From NCBI RefSeq assembly GCF_020360975.1, contig NW_025408671.1:806001-870000 (forward strand): a stretch of 64,000 nt of DNA, read 5' to 3'. The notes beneath the pieces are model-generated. The model was not told the origin of the DNA. It ran no database searches and saw only the letters and a list, made by a program, of their open reading frames with translations. The position numbers and the translations under genes are program-made. The number at the start of each line of letters is the position of its first letter. Positions within the stretch are counted from its first letter, which is position 1. Source of the stretch: Hirsutella rhossiliensis (lineage: Eukaryota; Ascomycota; Sordariomycetes; Hypocreales; Ophiocordycipitaceae). This document shows positions 47,360 through 58,020 of this stretch, one piece after another.

Positions 47360-48726
47360 GTTATATTATTAATCTCGTCGCGCGGGCTATTCTTTTCGGA
47401 ATAAACGCAGACGCTTTCGAGAAGGACTATTAAGCGGAGAAAGAGATTTAAGACGATATAAGACTCTAGAGATCGAGAGGTCCGATTAGTAAATTGCACA
47501 ATATTGTCTACTAGGTGCAAAGATCTAGCTAGCGCATTAAGAAGCTCTATAAGCTGCAGTCTATTAAGAATATCGCCTTAGGCCTAGATAATCACACTAC
47601 TTATAATATTATTATAGACAATGCTACTCGATAGAACTCGTCCGAGGCTATAATAGAGCGAGGCTTTAGGCTTCGGATTATACTAGACTCCCTAGTCTAG
47701 GCGGAAGTTATAGAGTAGAACTAATATATATCTTAGAGAACTTAGAACGGAATAAAGCCGATGCCGAAGAAGAGTCGGAAAAAACCCGCAATAGTCGATA
47801 ATAGGATATCTATAGAGGACTAGTTAGTAATCGCAGAGTACTTAGCTATACTAACTCCACTAAAAATAGCCACTAAACGCCTAGAGGGTCGTCCTAAGGA
47901 AGGAAAATTCGGAGCGACTTAGGAGGTCCTGCTAACGATAGAGTAGCTCTTAAAGCACCTCGAGGAATCAAAACTTCGATATAAGCGGGATAAGGAACTA
48001 TATCTACGGATTAGCTATAACTTAGGTTAGATAAAGCTAGACTAATACTATACCCTTACTAAGGATAGCCCCGCCTACCTTATAACTCTCGTGCTTTATC
48101 CTACGTTTCGCTAGTTAACCGTGGAGACGTAGTAGGCTGATTATCCGGAGTGGTTAACGAGAGGCAGGGCAGCTATAGAAGAGTTATAGAGTGAATATCG
48201 GAATATTTCCATCGAGCAGGATACGATACCTAAATAGCCGACCGTGGCAAGGAAGACGACTAAACTAGATGATTTTATAGCCTCGGTTAGGAAGCTTAGT
48301 ATATAGCCTATACCGTCGACATTAGCCGCTCGAGACGAATACGCGGAGTGGGTTACTATAACTAATCTAGGCGATTGTCTAGTAGACAACCCTATTTAGT
48401 ATTGGCTTCTCCGAAGACGGTAGTATCCACGACTGTCTAGGATGGCAATTGATCTCTTTTTAATCCCGGCTATATCTTCCGAGCCGGAGCGCATCTTTAG
48501 CCTCGCAGGGCAGATGGTTTTAGCACAAAGAGGCCGTCTTAAAGCAGACCTAATTGGTGCTGCTTAGTGTATATCGTCTTAGGAGAAAAGTGGGGTTATC
48601 TAAATATCTAAATAAATCTAAATCGGATATAAGGCATATTAAATTAAATCAAATCGATGATTCCCGTTCCCCAGTCAAATTAAATCGGATGCCCGATTTA
48701 AGTTGATTTATTTATTTGCAAGCCTG

Positions 48727-48992
48727 GTTGGCGCAATCCGCCTTGGAGGCGTCAGGTTAGCTAGCGAATCAGTTCTCTTCGTGGCTTTGCGTGGTGGTAG
48801 CCTTAAGGCGATATTTCGCATCGCGGCAACGGCGGCTCTGGACTTAGTTACCCGTTCCTTTCGGTGTGCCCTACAGCTAGCACACTATCCTGTAAACTTA
48901 GTGGTGTCCTTTACGCTTCGAAATTCGACTTCGGGCAGGTCTTGCTTGCAGGCACGGTAGTTGCGGACTGCCTAGGGTATATCGTGCTCCAT
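48727..48992 (-). pseudogene. Gene fragment with Cys pairs, truncated by hAT 1
   Basis: Minus-strand ATG at 48992-48990 reads MEHDIP, then NYRACKQDLPEVEFRS, then CASCRAHRKERVTKSRAAVA, and runs into the hAT end at 48726. The spacing suggests a four-cysteine finger (first Cys now Tyr, TGC to TAC) of a kind common in small fungal proteins. Two TAG stops at probable Gln/Trp positions. The 3' part is not on the other side of the hAT. Confidence 0.45.
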
Positions 48993-49640
48993 GTAACCGT
49001 GTATATATCCACCTCTTAACACCTAGACCGCTAGGTATAGCTCGGAAAGTGAGGCTTTGTGAGGGCCAATGTCCAATACCGTGATAGACCCCGATAGGGC
49101 GGTTGTCTAAAGCAGTTAGATCGGGTCTAAATAATCAGGAGGGAACTGAACTACTTCCCGGAAGCAGGGTAACCGGGGAATATTAAGAGGTAGGCCAGCT
49201 GCGGCGGTGATATGTGAACCTGGATACCTATAGCAAACTGGTGGGTTTGATGGATTCGACGAGAAAGGGAAGCAGCGGCTATCTAGGCTGGTGTAAGGAA
49301 TACGGGGCACGTGGCTCGTTAGGCCAGAATCGTGTTTAGAAGTTCGACAAATGAATTGCATCGAAGTAAAGAAGAACTAAAAGCCCCTAGAGAGCTTGCT
49401 AGTTACCTGGTCAACGCTTAGGGGTCAACGCTCAGGGGTCAGTGCCAAGGCCTTTATTTGGTGGCGTTCGCGGTCGACCAATTCCCGCACGAGTTGAGTA
49501 CAGGGGAGACCAATTAGCCAAGCAGAGGAGGTTTTATGCTCGATTCTTTCTGACTGAGTAGAACGCCCTTCGGGCTAAATTAGACGCGAGGCAAAAGAAA
49601 GAAGTGGATTCTAGTAGGAGACGTAGGGCAAGATTTGCCG
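48993..49640. other. Intergenic, no gene supported
   Basis: Un-RIPed. An 81-codon minus-strand frame at 49116-49361 has no likeness. Confidence 0.35.
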
Positions 49641-49669
49641 CCCTAGGCTAGCATAACTATCAGTCCGCT

Positions 49670-50115
49670 TCTCTATTATAGGGGGAGATATTAATGTTGG
49701 CTAACCAGCCAAGACTAAGACACCGGTTATAGTGGTTTATAATAGAGTGTAGTACGCACCACGACCACAGGAGTGACCATGGAACGAAGTGACCGTGAGA
49801 ACGGGCGAGATAAGAGTCGAGCTACACACGTAATGAAATGGAGTCGCACGAGCCAGAGCGAGTCGAACACCCACGCGACAAGAGGAGCACAACGCACGAG
49901 CGAGAGCGAGCACTAACACACACTGGGACCCGACCAAGCGGAAGCCCGACTAACAGGAAGAATGGAAGGAAGGAGGGATGGAGCCCCTATTCTTGCTCTG
50001 CAGAACGGCTTGCTCTTCTTTTCTCTGGTGCAGGAGAAAGACGATGGACCACCTAATAAAGGACATTGGTTCGCCCGCTAGTGACGACAGTGGCGATGAT
50101 GTCAGCAGACATTGC
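49670..50115. repeat. Possible 3' end and LTR of a further retroelement
   Basis: A purine run (TAGGGGGAGATATTAA) is followed by TGTTGGCTAACCAGCC at 49694, resembling a polypurine tract plus LTR start. A TCAGCAGACA near 50105 could be the LTR end. No second copy lies in the window, so this is tentative. Confidence 0.3.
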
Positions 50116-50130
50116 AATAATAAATAAATA

Positions 50131-50330
50131 TGTGGACAGGCTCTTCACTGCAGTGAGGTTATTCGAACTGGTTCAATTGGTTATATCTTGTGTAACTAGG
50201 GAAACGTGTCCCATACAAACTGTGTGCAAAGACCTTCCTCCCTGTGTCTCACCTCTTACTCGCACGTGACTAGCGCGGTCGATTAGTTATACGTGCGCGA
50301 TCGGTGCCTAGTGCACAGGTGGATCCAACA
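50131..50330 (-). repeat. 3' LTR of copia 2
   Basis: One-base length difference from the 5' LTR (AGGGAAAC versus AGGAAAC). Confidence 0.95.
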
Positions 50331-50693
50331 CTGGAACCTCTTTCTAAATCGATGATCGCGCACTAATCAATCCACCAAAAACACACCAAACACAGCGAAT
50401 TAAGATGAGATAGGAAAACACGAACAAGAACACCAACAAACTCCTACCACGATGCATCACTATGTTGGATAGTGTGCTCTGACTGTAGCTCTCCCTCCCC
50501 CACACTGGGTGTGTTCTGCCACACGCCATCATGGGCCGCATTTCGAGCGCCGGATGCGCTAGCTGATTCCATCGGTCCCACGTTGGAATATGGACACGAG
50601 GATCTCCTCGTTAATGTGAATGGAATAAAAGAACGACGGTAAAGCAGAAGAAGGGAACGAAAAACCGATTAAATCTCGTCGAGAATTGTTGTG

Positions 50694-52225
50694 TTATTGC
50701 GATGAACGAATCCTTCCACCCTCGTTTAGCTGATTGTCGCTAATAAACTGCGTGAGGGCGCTGTTTGGTGATGCCTTCGTCATAGCATCGGCAGGGTTAT
50801 CTGCGCCGTTGACCCAACGGATTTCCGCAATATCCCTTGATTCATATGCCTGCCTCAGCGCCATGATATCTATCATGAGTCGCTTCTCTGTTGTGGTGCC
50901 AAGTTTGACGAGGCACTCATAGAGGCTATATGAATCTGTGCAAATGACGAGCGGGATTTGCTTCAGATCAAGGCGTTGTGCGATCGTATTGACCGTTTGC
51001 TTGATCACAAATGCGAGATCGAAGCCCGATGTCAATCCATAGATCTCTGATGCAAGAACGCTTCGAGTAACGCGCTTGCATTTAGTTGAGCTCAATGAAG
51101 AATGTTTCCGCGGATGGAAAATGAATCGGTTGATTGCGCGGTCTCATTGGCGATGATAATCACAAAGCCGATTTGAGAGCTTAAATCCTTATTGTTGGCG
51201 AATGATCCATCGGTGAACACAAAGATCTTCGCGCTCTCGAGATCGATGGGTATGTAACATAGGCCACGGTCGGGATTGTTGATCTGCCATTCAATCCGCT
51301 TGTTCAAAGCCTTGAAGTCGGTATTAACGGGCTCTTGGGCTTGTGCCGCAACGGAACAATCGTATGTTGCTTCGGGTTGGCAAATCGAAGCGATATATGC
51401 CCCCCGGGCGCGTTGAGCAGCATAATCCTGATGCCTACTTGATGCCTGAAGATTGATCTCCTCGAGGTTTTGGGCTTGGCCCTTCTGCCTGACGATGACA
51501 CAGCCATTTTGTATGGTCAGGCGGCTGCCGTTAAAGTCGCAGATGGAACCTTCTTGGAGAATCTCTTTGGCTTGGCCTTAAAGCAGAGTTCTTTCTCCTC
51601 GATCTTGAGAAATGCATCTGTGCCAACAATGAATGTGTCATCCGTTTGCAAGGCCGCGATGCCAAACAGGTCCTTGTCGGCGATGTTGTTTGCCGTGATC
51701 AGAAGGCACGGGTCAAACGAAGAGGTTTCCATATTAAGCTTGCGGCAGTGATGGTCGTGATATGTGTTGAACCAGTGGGCTCCTGCCTCTGCGATGCCAT
51801 ATAGCGGCTTCACGATTCGCAGGATTGTTCCTCTGGATATCTTCTTTTGAGTTCTTGAGGAAGGGCTGCAAGGATGACACGGGCCAGCTTGGTCTGGGAT
51901 TGTGTGTATGCCATCGTGATGTCTCTGATCATGATGAACATATCCCGTGTGCAGAGAAACGGTGCTAAGGCCAAGGCCACGCGTTGTGCGGGCCGGCTGA
52001 TGGTAGGGGCTTGTGTGAGGATCCCACGTTTCCCATCATCATTGTATCCTTGCACAACGAGGCGTGATTTCTCGTATGGCGTTGCAGTATTTCTTCCCTT
52101 AACCTCTCTGACCATTCGTGATTTGAAGACACGATATCCACCATGTTTATTCGCATCGAATTCTTCGGGTACAATGACCCCAGCGGCGAGGAGGTTCGTG
52201 AGCTCGAGTGTGTCGGAAGCTTCAA
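50694..52225 (-). pseudogene. RT-RNase H part of copia 2 pol
   Basis: RT: YEKSRLVVQGYNDDGK and LTQAPTISRPAQRVALALA (52115-51810), RDITMAYTQS (first Asp), then KPLYGIAEAGAHWFNTYHDH (51813-51517) and the active site FGIAALQTDDTFIV. The usual YVDD box reads QTDD, as I recall from some fungal copia groups. RNase H: IFVFTDGSFANN (51307-51092) and SVLASEIYGLTSGFDLAF, LVICTDSYSLYECL, ADNPADAMTKA (51095-50694). There are at least three frame breaks. Confidence 0.8.
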
Positions 52226-52254
52226 ATGGGAAACCGGTGCTTGTGATCTTTCCT

Positions 52255-54202
52255 TCAGCTCGTAGCCGCTTGGCTAGCCGAGATGTTCCATTTCTTTTCG
52301 AACAAGAAACGCATTAGCTTCATGATGAACGATAAATTGAACGGGTGAGCAAACAATAGTGGATTCTGATGTGCCATTTTGTGCAGCATCCTTCCTAGGT
52401 CGGCCACGCCTGCGCGGCCTCTTTGGCTCAGGGTATTCGAAAGGTTTGGGTTGGTCTTCTGTGGTAGGAAGAGGAAGAGGTTGTTGAGTTGTGGGTGGAA
52501 GGGGAAGAGGGTTTTGAAGAGGATGTTGTTGATCGGATTGTGTTGAGGGAAGGAGTGATTGTTGTGTTGATGGGTCTGTGCGGCTAGGGCTAGGGTCGGG
52601 TTGCAACTGAGGAAGGAGCGATTCCGGGTGACGATAGTACGGTTGGACGCATGTACTGCGAAATTTCGCTGGTCCGTTGTCCAGGTCAACTGCGATTTCC
52701 GTATCCGTCACCTCGAGCACTTTATATGGGCCTTGCCATCCGTGCTTCTCGCGAAATACGCGAACTTCGCTTCCTAGCGCCAGGGATAGGCAGGCGCAAC
52801 GCTGTATCAGGCCCATTACGCGTATTTAACGCGGTCTGAACCTTCCTCTGGGCGTTGATCTTCCTCAGCTCTGACATCGTTCGCCACACCGCCTTAGCTC
52901 TTGCCATTGCGGAAGGTGTAGGCGGCGAATCCATCGTCATTCGAGGCAGAGCACCGAAGACGAGGAGGGTTGGAACGAGGCCATCCGGACCGGCTGTGTC
53001 GTTGACAGCCTTGAAAGCCATTTGAAGGACTTGATCAGGGCTCACGGTATCCTTCAGCTCTGCCTTTAATATATCATATGCTCTTCGGACGGGCACATGA
53101 TACTTCTCAACCTTCCCAACAGCCCAATGTGCTTCCACAGGCACCTGATGACACGTTATTCCCATCAATTTCGCTTCTGCTTGGAACTCGGCAGCAGCGA
53201 AATTCGTGCCTGCGTCATGAGTGATCACATCGGGTGGTCCAAGGTATGTATCCATCCAACATTGTTTCAACGCGAGCCACGTTTCCTTGGCCGTCATGTT
53301 GGATAGGAATCTCCTGCCTGATAGGCAGTGGCTTGATCAACAACATGGAGGACTGGTCTGCCACCCAATGTCATGACATCAACGATGACTTCGTAATTGA
53401 AGTCACAATCATCCTTCAAGCTGAACTTGAACCTTCGTGGCGGGTCGGATTTCATCTGACAGTAGTGGCAGAACTTCTTGATCATTTCCAGAGCTTCGAT
53501 TTCCACATCATGGCCAGCCGAATTCAGCAGCTTGTGCAGCCGATACACGGATGGATGACCAAAACGCGTGTGGAGGCGCCGCAATTCAGCCTCCGTGAGA
53601 TATGCCACTGATGCCTCTTGTTTCCGCAAGAAGAACCACGCGTGACCCCATCTTCGAATCACTGGAACGCTCACACCATTGCCAACGAGCTCGTTCGTGA
53701 CGTTATTTAAATATACGCCGAGCCGATCCATATCAGCTAGGCATAGGAGGAATGGCGTTGGCACGTTGACTATATGAAAATCAACCTCTCCCACTGGTGT
53801 GTTCAAGGTGATCACGCCAAGTGGTGTTTCCAATCTTCCTGCACCAAATCTAACTGGTTCGGGCTTGCGATCATCACGGAATTGGACTGGGGGCATCTCT
53901 CGTTGGAGAGCACGCAGTTGTTCGATTCCTTCCGTCGATATGCATGCCGCACCTGTGTCCGGCATGATTCCTTGGAACGAGTCTTGAGAGTAACGATCTA
54001 GTATGAATTGTGTGGGTTCGTCACTGTTGAATAACTTGATGCCTACTGAGAGATCCGATGATGGAAAGCTTCGTTGGACAGAAGGTCGCAGCAGCGTAGA
54101 ACGATTCATAAGGGTCAGAGGAGTCAGAATCATCGGATTCCTCGGTGCTCGAGTCATCCTGATCCTGTGATTCCCCTTCATAGTCAGCCAAGAACATAGC
54201 AT
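52255..54202 (-). pseudogene. Protease-integrase part of copia 2 pol
   Basis: Protease: GIMPDTGAACISTEG near 53930 (D-T-G active site). The Gag-pre-integrase region reads RRLHTRFGHPSVYRLHKLL and FCHYCQMKS (HHCC zinc). Integrase core: first Asp in EVIVDVMTLGGRPVLH (about 53380), then a frame change at about 53295; second Asp in VITHDAGTNFAA and the Glu in HWAVGKVEKYH (about 53100-53230). The C-terminal part (52816-52274) has an SH3-like GSEVRVFREKHGWQGPYKVL and a long Pro/Gln-rich linker. Catalytic residues are all present. Confidence 0.8.
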
Positions 54203-55909
54203 ACGAACGAGATTGACCGTGGAAGCCTCTCTCGTAGATACTTCTCTTTGGCTGCTTTTCTCTCGTTTTCAGGATGTCTCGTTGAGAAACAACCTTCCTT
54301 GCCGCAAACGTAGCATTTCTTCTTCCAATTTGGCTGACGCCTTTGTGATTGACCTCTTGTTCCGCCGGAATTTCGCTGAAATTTGCGATCCACGAAGTGC
54401 TGATCATGTCCTCTATCCAGGTCTTGGGGATATTGGCCACTGGGTTGTTCAGATCGTTCATCTTGCATGGCAGATAGCGATGATCGAAGCTGTGATGCCA
54501 ATCCCTCAAATGTAGGTGCGGGAGAGTATATCGCGAGTCGGAATTCAGGCACACCACGGCACGCCCTGAGCGTTGCATCGATCAGGCCACCTTCGCCGCC
54601 AGACTTATCCCCGAGTGCTCTCCTACAGAGCCGCAATTTCGTAAGAAGGGCCTGGAGGACCTCGTCAGATGACTTACCGGGCATCTCAGCCCGAAGTCGG
54701 CTGAAGGTGAGGGTGCTCCAGTGGGTATGATACATCTTCTGGTTGATTTCGGTGTCAAAGTGCTCTTTCATCTTCTGATACATCTCAGCGAAGGTTAAAT
54801 CAGTGCTGATTTCGTGTAGAAAGAAGGACTGAGCTTCCTTGCCAGAATCGAAGGGAAAACACCATGGAATTTAGACGGAGGAATGTTTGCTTGACGGCAC
54901 ACGCTCATGAATTTCCGGATCTTGTCATCGAAGATATCGTATGGTTCGCCGGTATAGGCTAGTTTCTTGTCCCATATCTTAATGAATCTAATCGTGAGAT
55001 CGGCCTCAACTTCCTCGTTCTCGAATCGAACAGGTGGAATGCTCGTGTATGCATCTCGGAAGTTGGTAGTCCGTACGGCGGCTTCTGCTGATACCGAGGG
55101 ATTCGCGCCATTGATGCTGAGGCTCTTGCTGAGCGGGTTGATGGGTCTCAATGATCTGAGGGGATTCCGGTTCCGCCGGTCGGGTAATAGTTGGCTGCTG
55201 GATTACTACCGGTGCCGGTGACGATATAGCCGCTTTAACAGTTCCTTGGAGCAGCTTCTGTTTCACCTTATATGCCACGGTGTTTTCAGCAACCTCTTGA
55301 CCAAGCAACTCGTTCTCATCCCATTCAGGAAGTTCGTTACTTGTTAGAAGGCCACATAAAGCTCGAGAGATGCTAGAGTTGGCCTTGCCCATATAGATCC
55401 CTAATTCTGAGAAGCGTCCGGAGTCTTGATCTAAGGCGTGGGTTGATTAGTTCGAAGTCATCATAGCTCCATCCCGTGAAGTCGTTATACAGATCCCCAA
55501 GCAGGGCAATTCCGTGGTTACGTTTATCCACCGTGTATGTTGCCACACAGCCTAAGAAGAAGCTGTTGCGGTGGACAAGGGAGGAGCTTTGGGTGATAGG
55601 TTCGTTGAGGAAATCCGCGTCGAAATGCCTGATCGGGAGTGAAGGGAGCTCCACGATCGTCAGGTTCCGTTCAACGAGTTGCCTGTCTTCGAGAGACACG
55701 TTGGCCGGGGTATCCTGGGCTGTTGCCGGGGCTAGTGCGGCAGATGAATTGTCAGACATATTGACAGGCTGTGTGCTGAGAAACAGGGCACAGGGTGTCA
55801 ATGAGGTTATCAATGTGCGATAGGGCACGCCTAAGGGTCGCTGATGACAGCAAAGCTTAGGCACGGTTGGATAACTAGAGTGGGCTCTGATGCAGAGTCT
55901 TCGTAGCAA
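54184..55909 (-). pseudogene. gag of copia 2, in several frames
   Basis: The start is probably MSDNSSAALAPATAQDTPAN inside the first open frame (55909-55373). It continues in two further frames (55392-55006 and 55151-54795: YTGEPYDIFDDKIRKFMSV, FHGVFPSILARKLSPSF) and a fourth (54783-54184: HFDTEINQKMYHTHWSTLTF). That last one ends with a zinc-knuckle-like CYVCGKEGCFSTRHPENERK, as in fungal copia Gag. Each break is a frame change, not a nonsense codon. Gag forms the virus-like particle. Confidence 0.75.
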
Positions 55910-56026
55910 TCCGCGCGTTGTAGCAACTATCCTACCGTCAGGAGCTCGCTTTGCAGAGCGTGACGATAGGTTAGCTCTCTTCCGTCTTGCTGTTCTGTGT
56001 CACCTTTGCCGGGCGACACTGATCAG

Positions 56027-56225
56027 TGTGGACAGGCTCTTCACTGCAGTGAGGTTATTCGAACTGGTTCAATTGGTTATATCTTGTGTAACTAGGAAAC
56101 GTGTCCCATACAAACTGTGTGCAAAGACCTTCCTCCCTGTGTCTCACCTCTTACTCGCACGTGACTAGCGCGGTCGATTAGTTATACGTGCGCGATCGGT
56201 GCCTAGTGCACAGGTGGATCCAACA
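56027..56225 (-). repeat. 5' LTR of copia 2
   Basis: Pairs with 50131-50330. Followed by AAATA. Confidence 0.95.
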
Positions 56226-56307
56226 AAATACATATTTTTGGCATATTGTTATATATTGTTAGGAGTGTAGCTATATTAATATATATTATTAAGCTTATTA
56301 ATAATTA

Positions 56308-58020
56308 TTAGTATAACATTGAATGCTTATCTCCGTCTCCGTTAGCGCCGCCCACATCCATAATCTCGTTATCAACCGCAACGTATAGTTTGCGAATTAA
56401 ATCGTTCCTCACCCAATTACCTAAGCATTGCAGCTTTTTAGTCCTATCCGCGGAAAGTCGAGCTCGATCCCAAGAAAGTGTCCGCCTTGTGCAAGAGAAC
56501 ACCCGCTCCGGCTCGTCCGACATCGCTAGGACGCTAAGTATGTCAAGGGCCATCTAATGCAAGCGTGGATACTCGGCTCTCTGCTCCTCACGACACCACC
56601 ATTTAAGCGGATTAGCAGTTAGCATATATCTCGGAGGAGCATTAATGAATTTCTTAAACTCGTCTTTATCGCTAGGTTTATCTAGGACACTCATTGACTG
56701 CCTTATGCGCTCGTAAGAAGCGACCTCTCGCGCTTTACAACTAGGTCGCACGGTTCTCTCCGACGAAATCGGTCTATCCTTATACTTCGCCTATTGCCGC
56801 TGCGCTGCAGCAATGGCTGTCTGCCGCCACTCTAGTGCCCAATAACGGTCGAGATACCTCCGCCGTTTTTCTAGATAGAGCAGAAGTGCCGTAGCATATA
56901 CGGGGTTTTTATCGGTTTCTTCGTAATACTTTAAAAGAACCCACTAGCCTATATAAACCGAGCTTACTATATAGGCGTTTTCGGCATACTTAACCTACAT
57001 CGAAGTTGAGCTTCTCTTCTTTAGCCCGAAGGCAATACTTATAGAGTCTACGACTAACCTTTACGTCTTCGAATTGCACGAAGAGTATATCCATGTTCTC
57101 TAGCACCTGATCTATTAAAGCCTAGGCCATTTGCTGCTCTATGGTGGCCTAGTAAAACGGCTGCAAGAACTCGTGTATCATCTTCAATACTTGCCAGTCA
57201 TCATAAGTCAGGATATCGTCCTCAAGCTCTCGATGATACTAATTGACGAAGACCGACAATGGGCCTTCCTGGCTAATGGCGGCATCAAGCAGCTTAAACC
57301 ACGAGTTCTAGCGCGTAATGTTGTCGATACCGAGGGCTTTCCCCGCAATGTCGTCCTATGCGTCGTTGTAAATTATAGAGTTACGAATAAATATAGTAAT
57401 ATTATAAAGTTTTCCTATTAGACCGATACTCCGCTAACCGGCAATATTATTTCTTTTCCTACGCTAGGCGTGAGTTCTTAGCGTAGATTCTAAATAGAGG
57501 TAGTCATGCAAGGCGTCTGCAATAGTAGTTTAATTTAGTTTATCGTCCGCCTATTTAACGGCGGCCTAAAGTGCACTTTCGCTGGTCGCAAAGAGAAAGG
57601 CTTATAGGGAAAGGTTAATAATATGGCTAGCGCACCGCGTTCGAGAGGATATTAGATTAAAGGTCAGCCCATGCTCTTACGATAAATCGGCAGAAAGTTA
57701 ACGGAGGCAAGTGTTATTTTTAGCATCATTGTCCCCGGTAAAATAGCCGAGTTTTTATATTATGCCGTATCTCCGGATGATCTTCAGTAGGTGCGGCGTC
57801 ATCGCTGCGCCCGCGTGCGACCGTCGCAGGTTTGGCAATCCCAGCAATGCCTTGCGAGGCTTGTATGCCTCGTCGACCCATTGCGCATGAACAGCGATGT
57901 ATGCCTTGCGTTGAGGAGAAGACCATACATCCATTGCGATATGCACAAGACTCCGAGCGCCTTCGAGCCACCGACAGACGGATTGTTGATGCGTGTCGTA
58001 GGCCCTATCTAGATCCGAAG
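56308..58020 (-). pseudogene. hAT transposase relic (hAT 2)
   Basis: Minus strand. At 58020-57750 un-R IPed text reads LEGARSLVHIAMDVWSSPQR (catalytic Asp region) and AYIAVHAQWVDEAYKPRKAL. From 57700 to 56760 RIPed text includes ILTYDDWQVLKMIHEFLQPF and ENMDILFVQFEDVKVSRRLY. The dimerisation region near 56500 reads MALDILSVLAMSDEPERVFS, then SWDRARLSADRTKKLQCLGN, to a TGA-free end at TAA 56310. One TAG lies just before MALDIL. Terminal repeats were not identified: the copia 2 element and the Rep relic adjoin. A different family from hAT 1. Confidence 0.8.

Larger units (their letters stand above)
32000..48600 (+). pseudogene. hAT 1 transposase, two halves around the copia insertion
   Basis: The N-terminal part (about 32000-33099) has a BED-type zinc-finger region around WLYRACHRKKSNSTH, then PFYKLESPYFRDLIAYINSA, LLGRSLSRINISFDA (first catalytic Asp region) and IGYFITDNAESN. 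The frame breaks in RLRYYSY, resumes after the copia element at 47360 with IINLVARAI (the RCxxHxxNL motif, Cys and His now Tyr), and runs to the dimerisation region near 48480: SSEPERIFSLAGQMV and RGRLKADLIGAA. Stops are TAG/TAA at Gln/Trp. Domain order is typical for fungal hAT enzymes. Confidence 0.85.
31703..48726 (+). mobile_element. hAT transposon, RIPed, split by nested retrotransposons (hAT 1)
   Basis: Ends are (T/C)AGG(G/C)TTGCAAATAAATAAATC, inverted, at 31703 and 48726. The left CAGGG reads TAGGG, a C-to-T change. Both ends carry subterminal AAATCAAATTAAATC-type words, as hAT transposases bind. Without the copia element (33100-47359 plus one GTTAT) the hAT is about 2.76 kb, a normal size. 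The 8-bp flanks do not match (CCCTACTT and GTTGGCGC). Confidence 0.85.
50131..56225 (-). mobile_element. Young Ty1/copia retrotransposon (copia 2), un-RIPed
   Basis: 6,095 bp. LTRs of 200 bp (50131-50330) and 199 bp (56027-56225) differ by a single G in a run. In element sense they start TGTTGGATCC and end GTCCACA. Perfect AAATA duplications (50126-50130, 56226-56230). CpA/TpG are normal. Coding on the minus strand follows copia order but is broken into many frames by indels. Recent by LTR identity, yet not autonomous as read. Confidence 0.95.

Noticed and set aside
48703..48960. 85-codon plus-strand frame starting in the hAT end
   Set aside because: It is the shadow of the minus-strand Cys-rich fragment and starts inside the transposon terminus.
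49737..50056. Open frames on both strands
   Set aside because: No likeness; the region looks like LTR or other non-coding repeat sequence.
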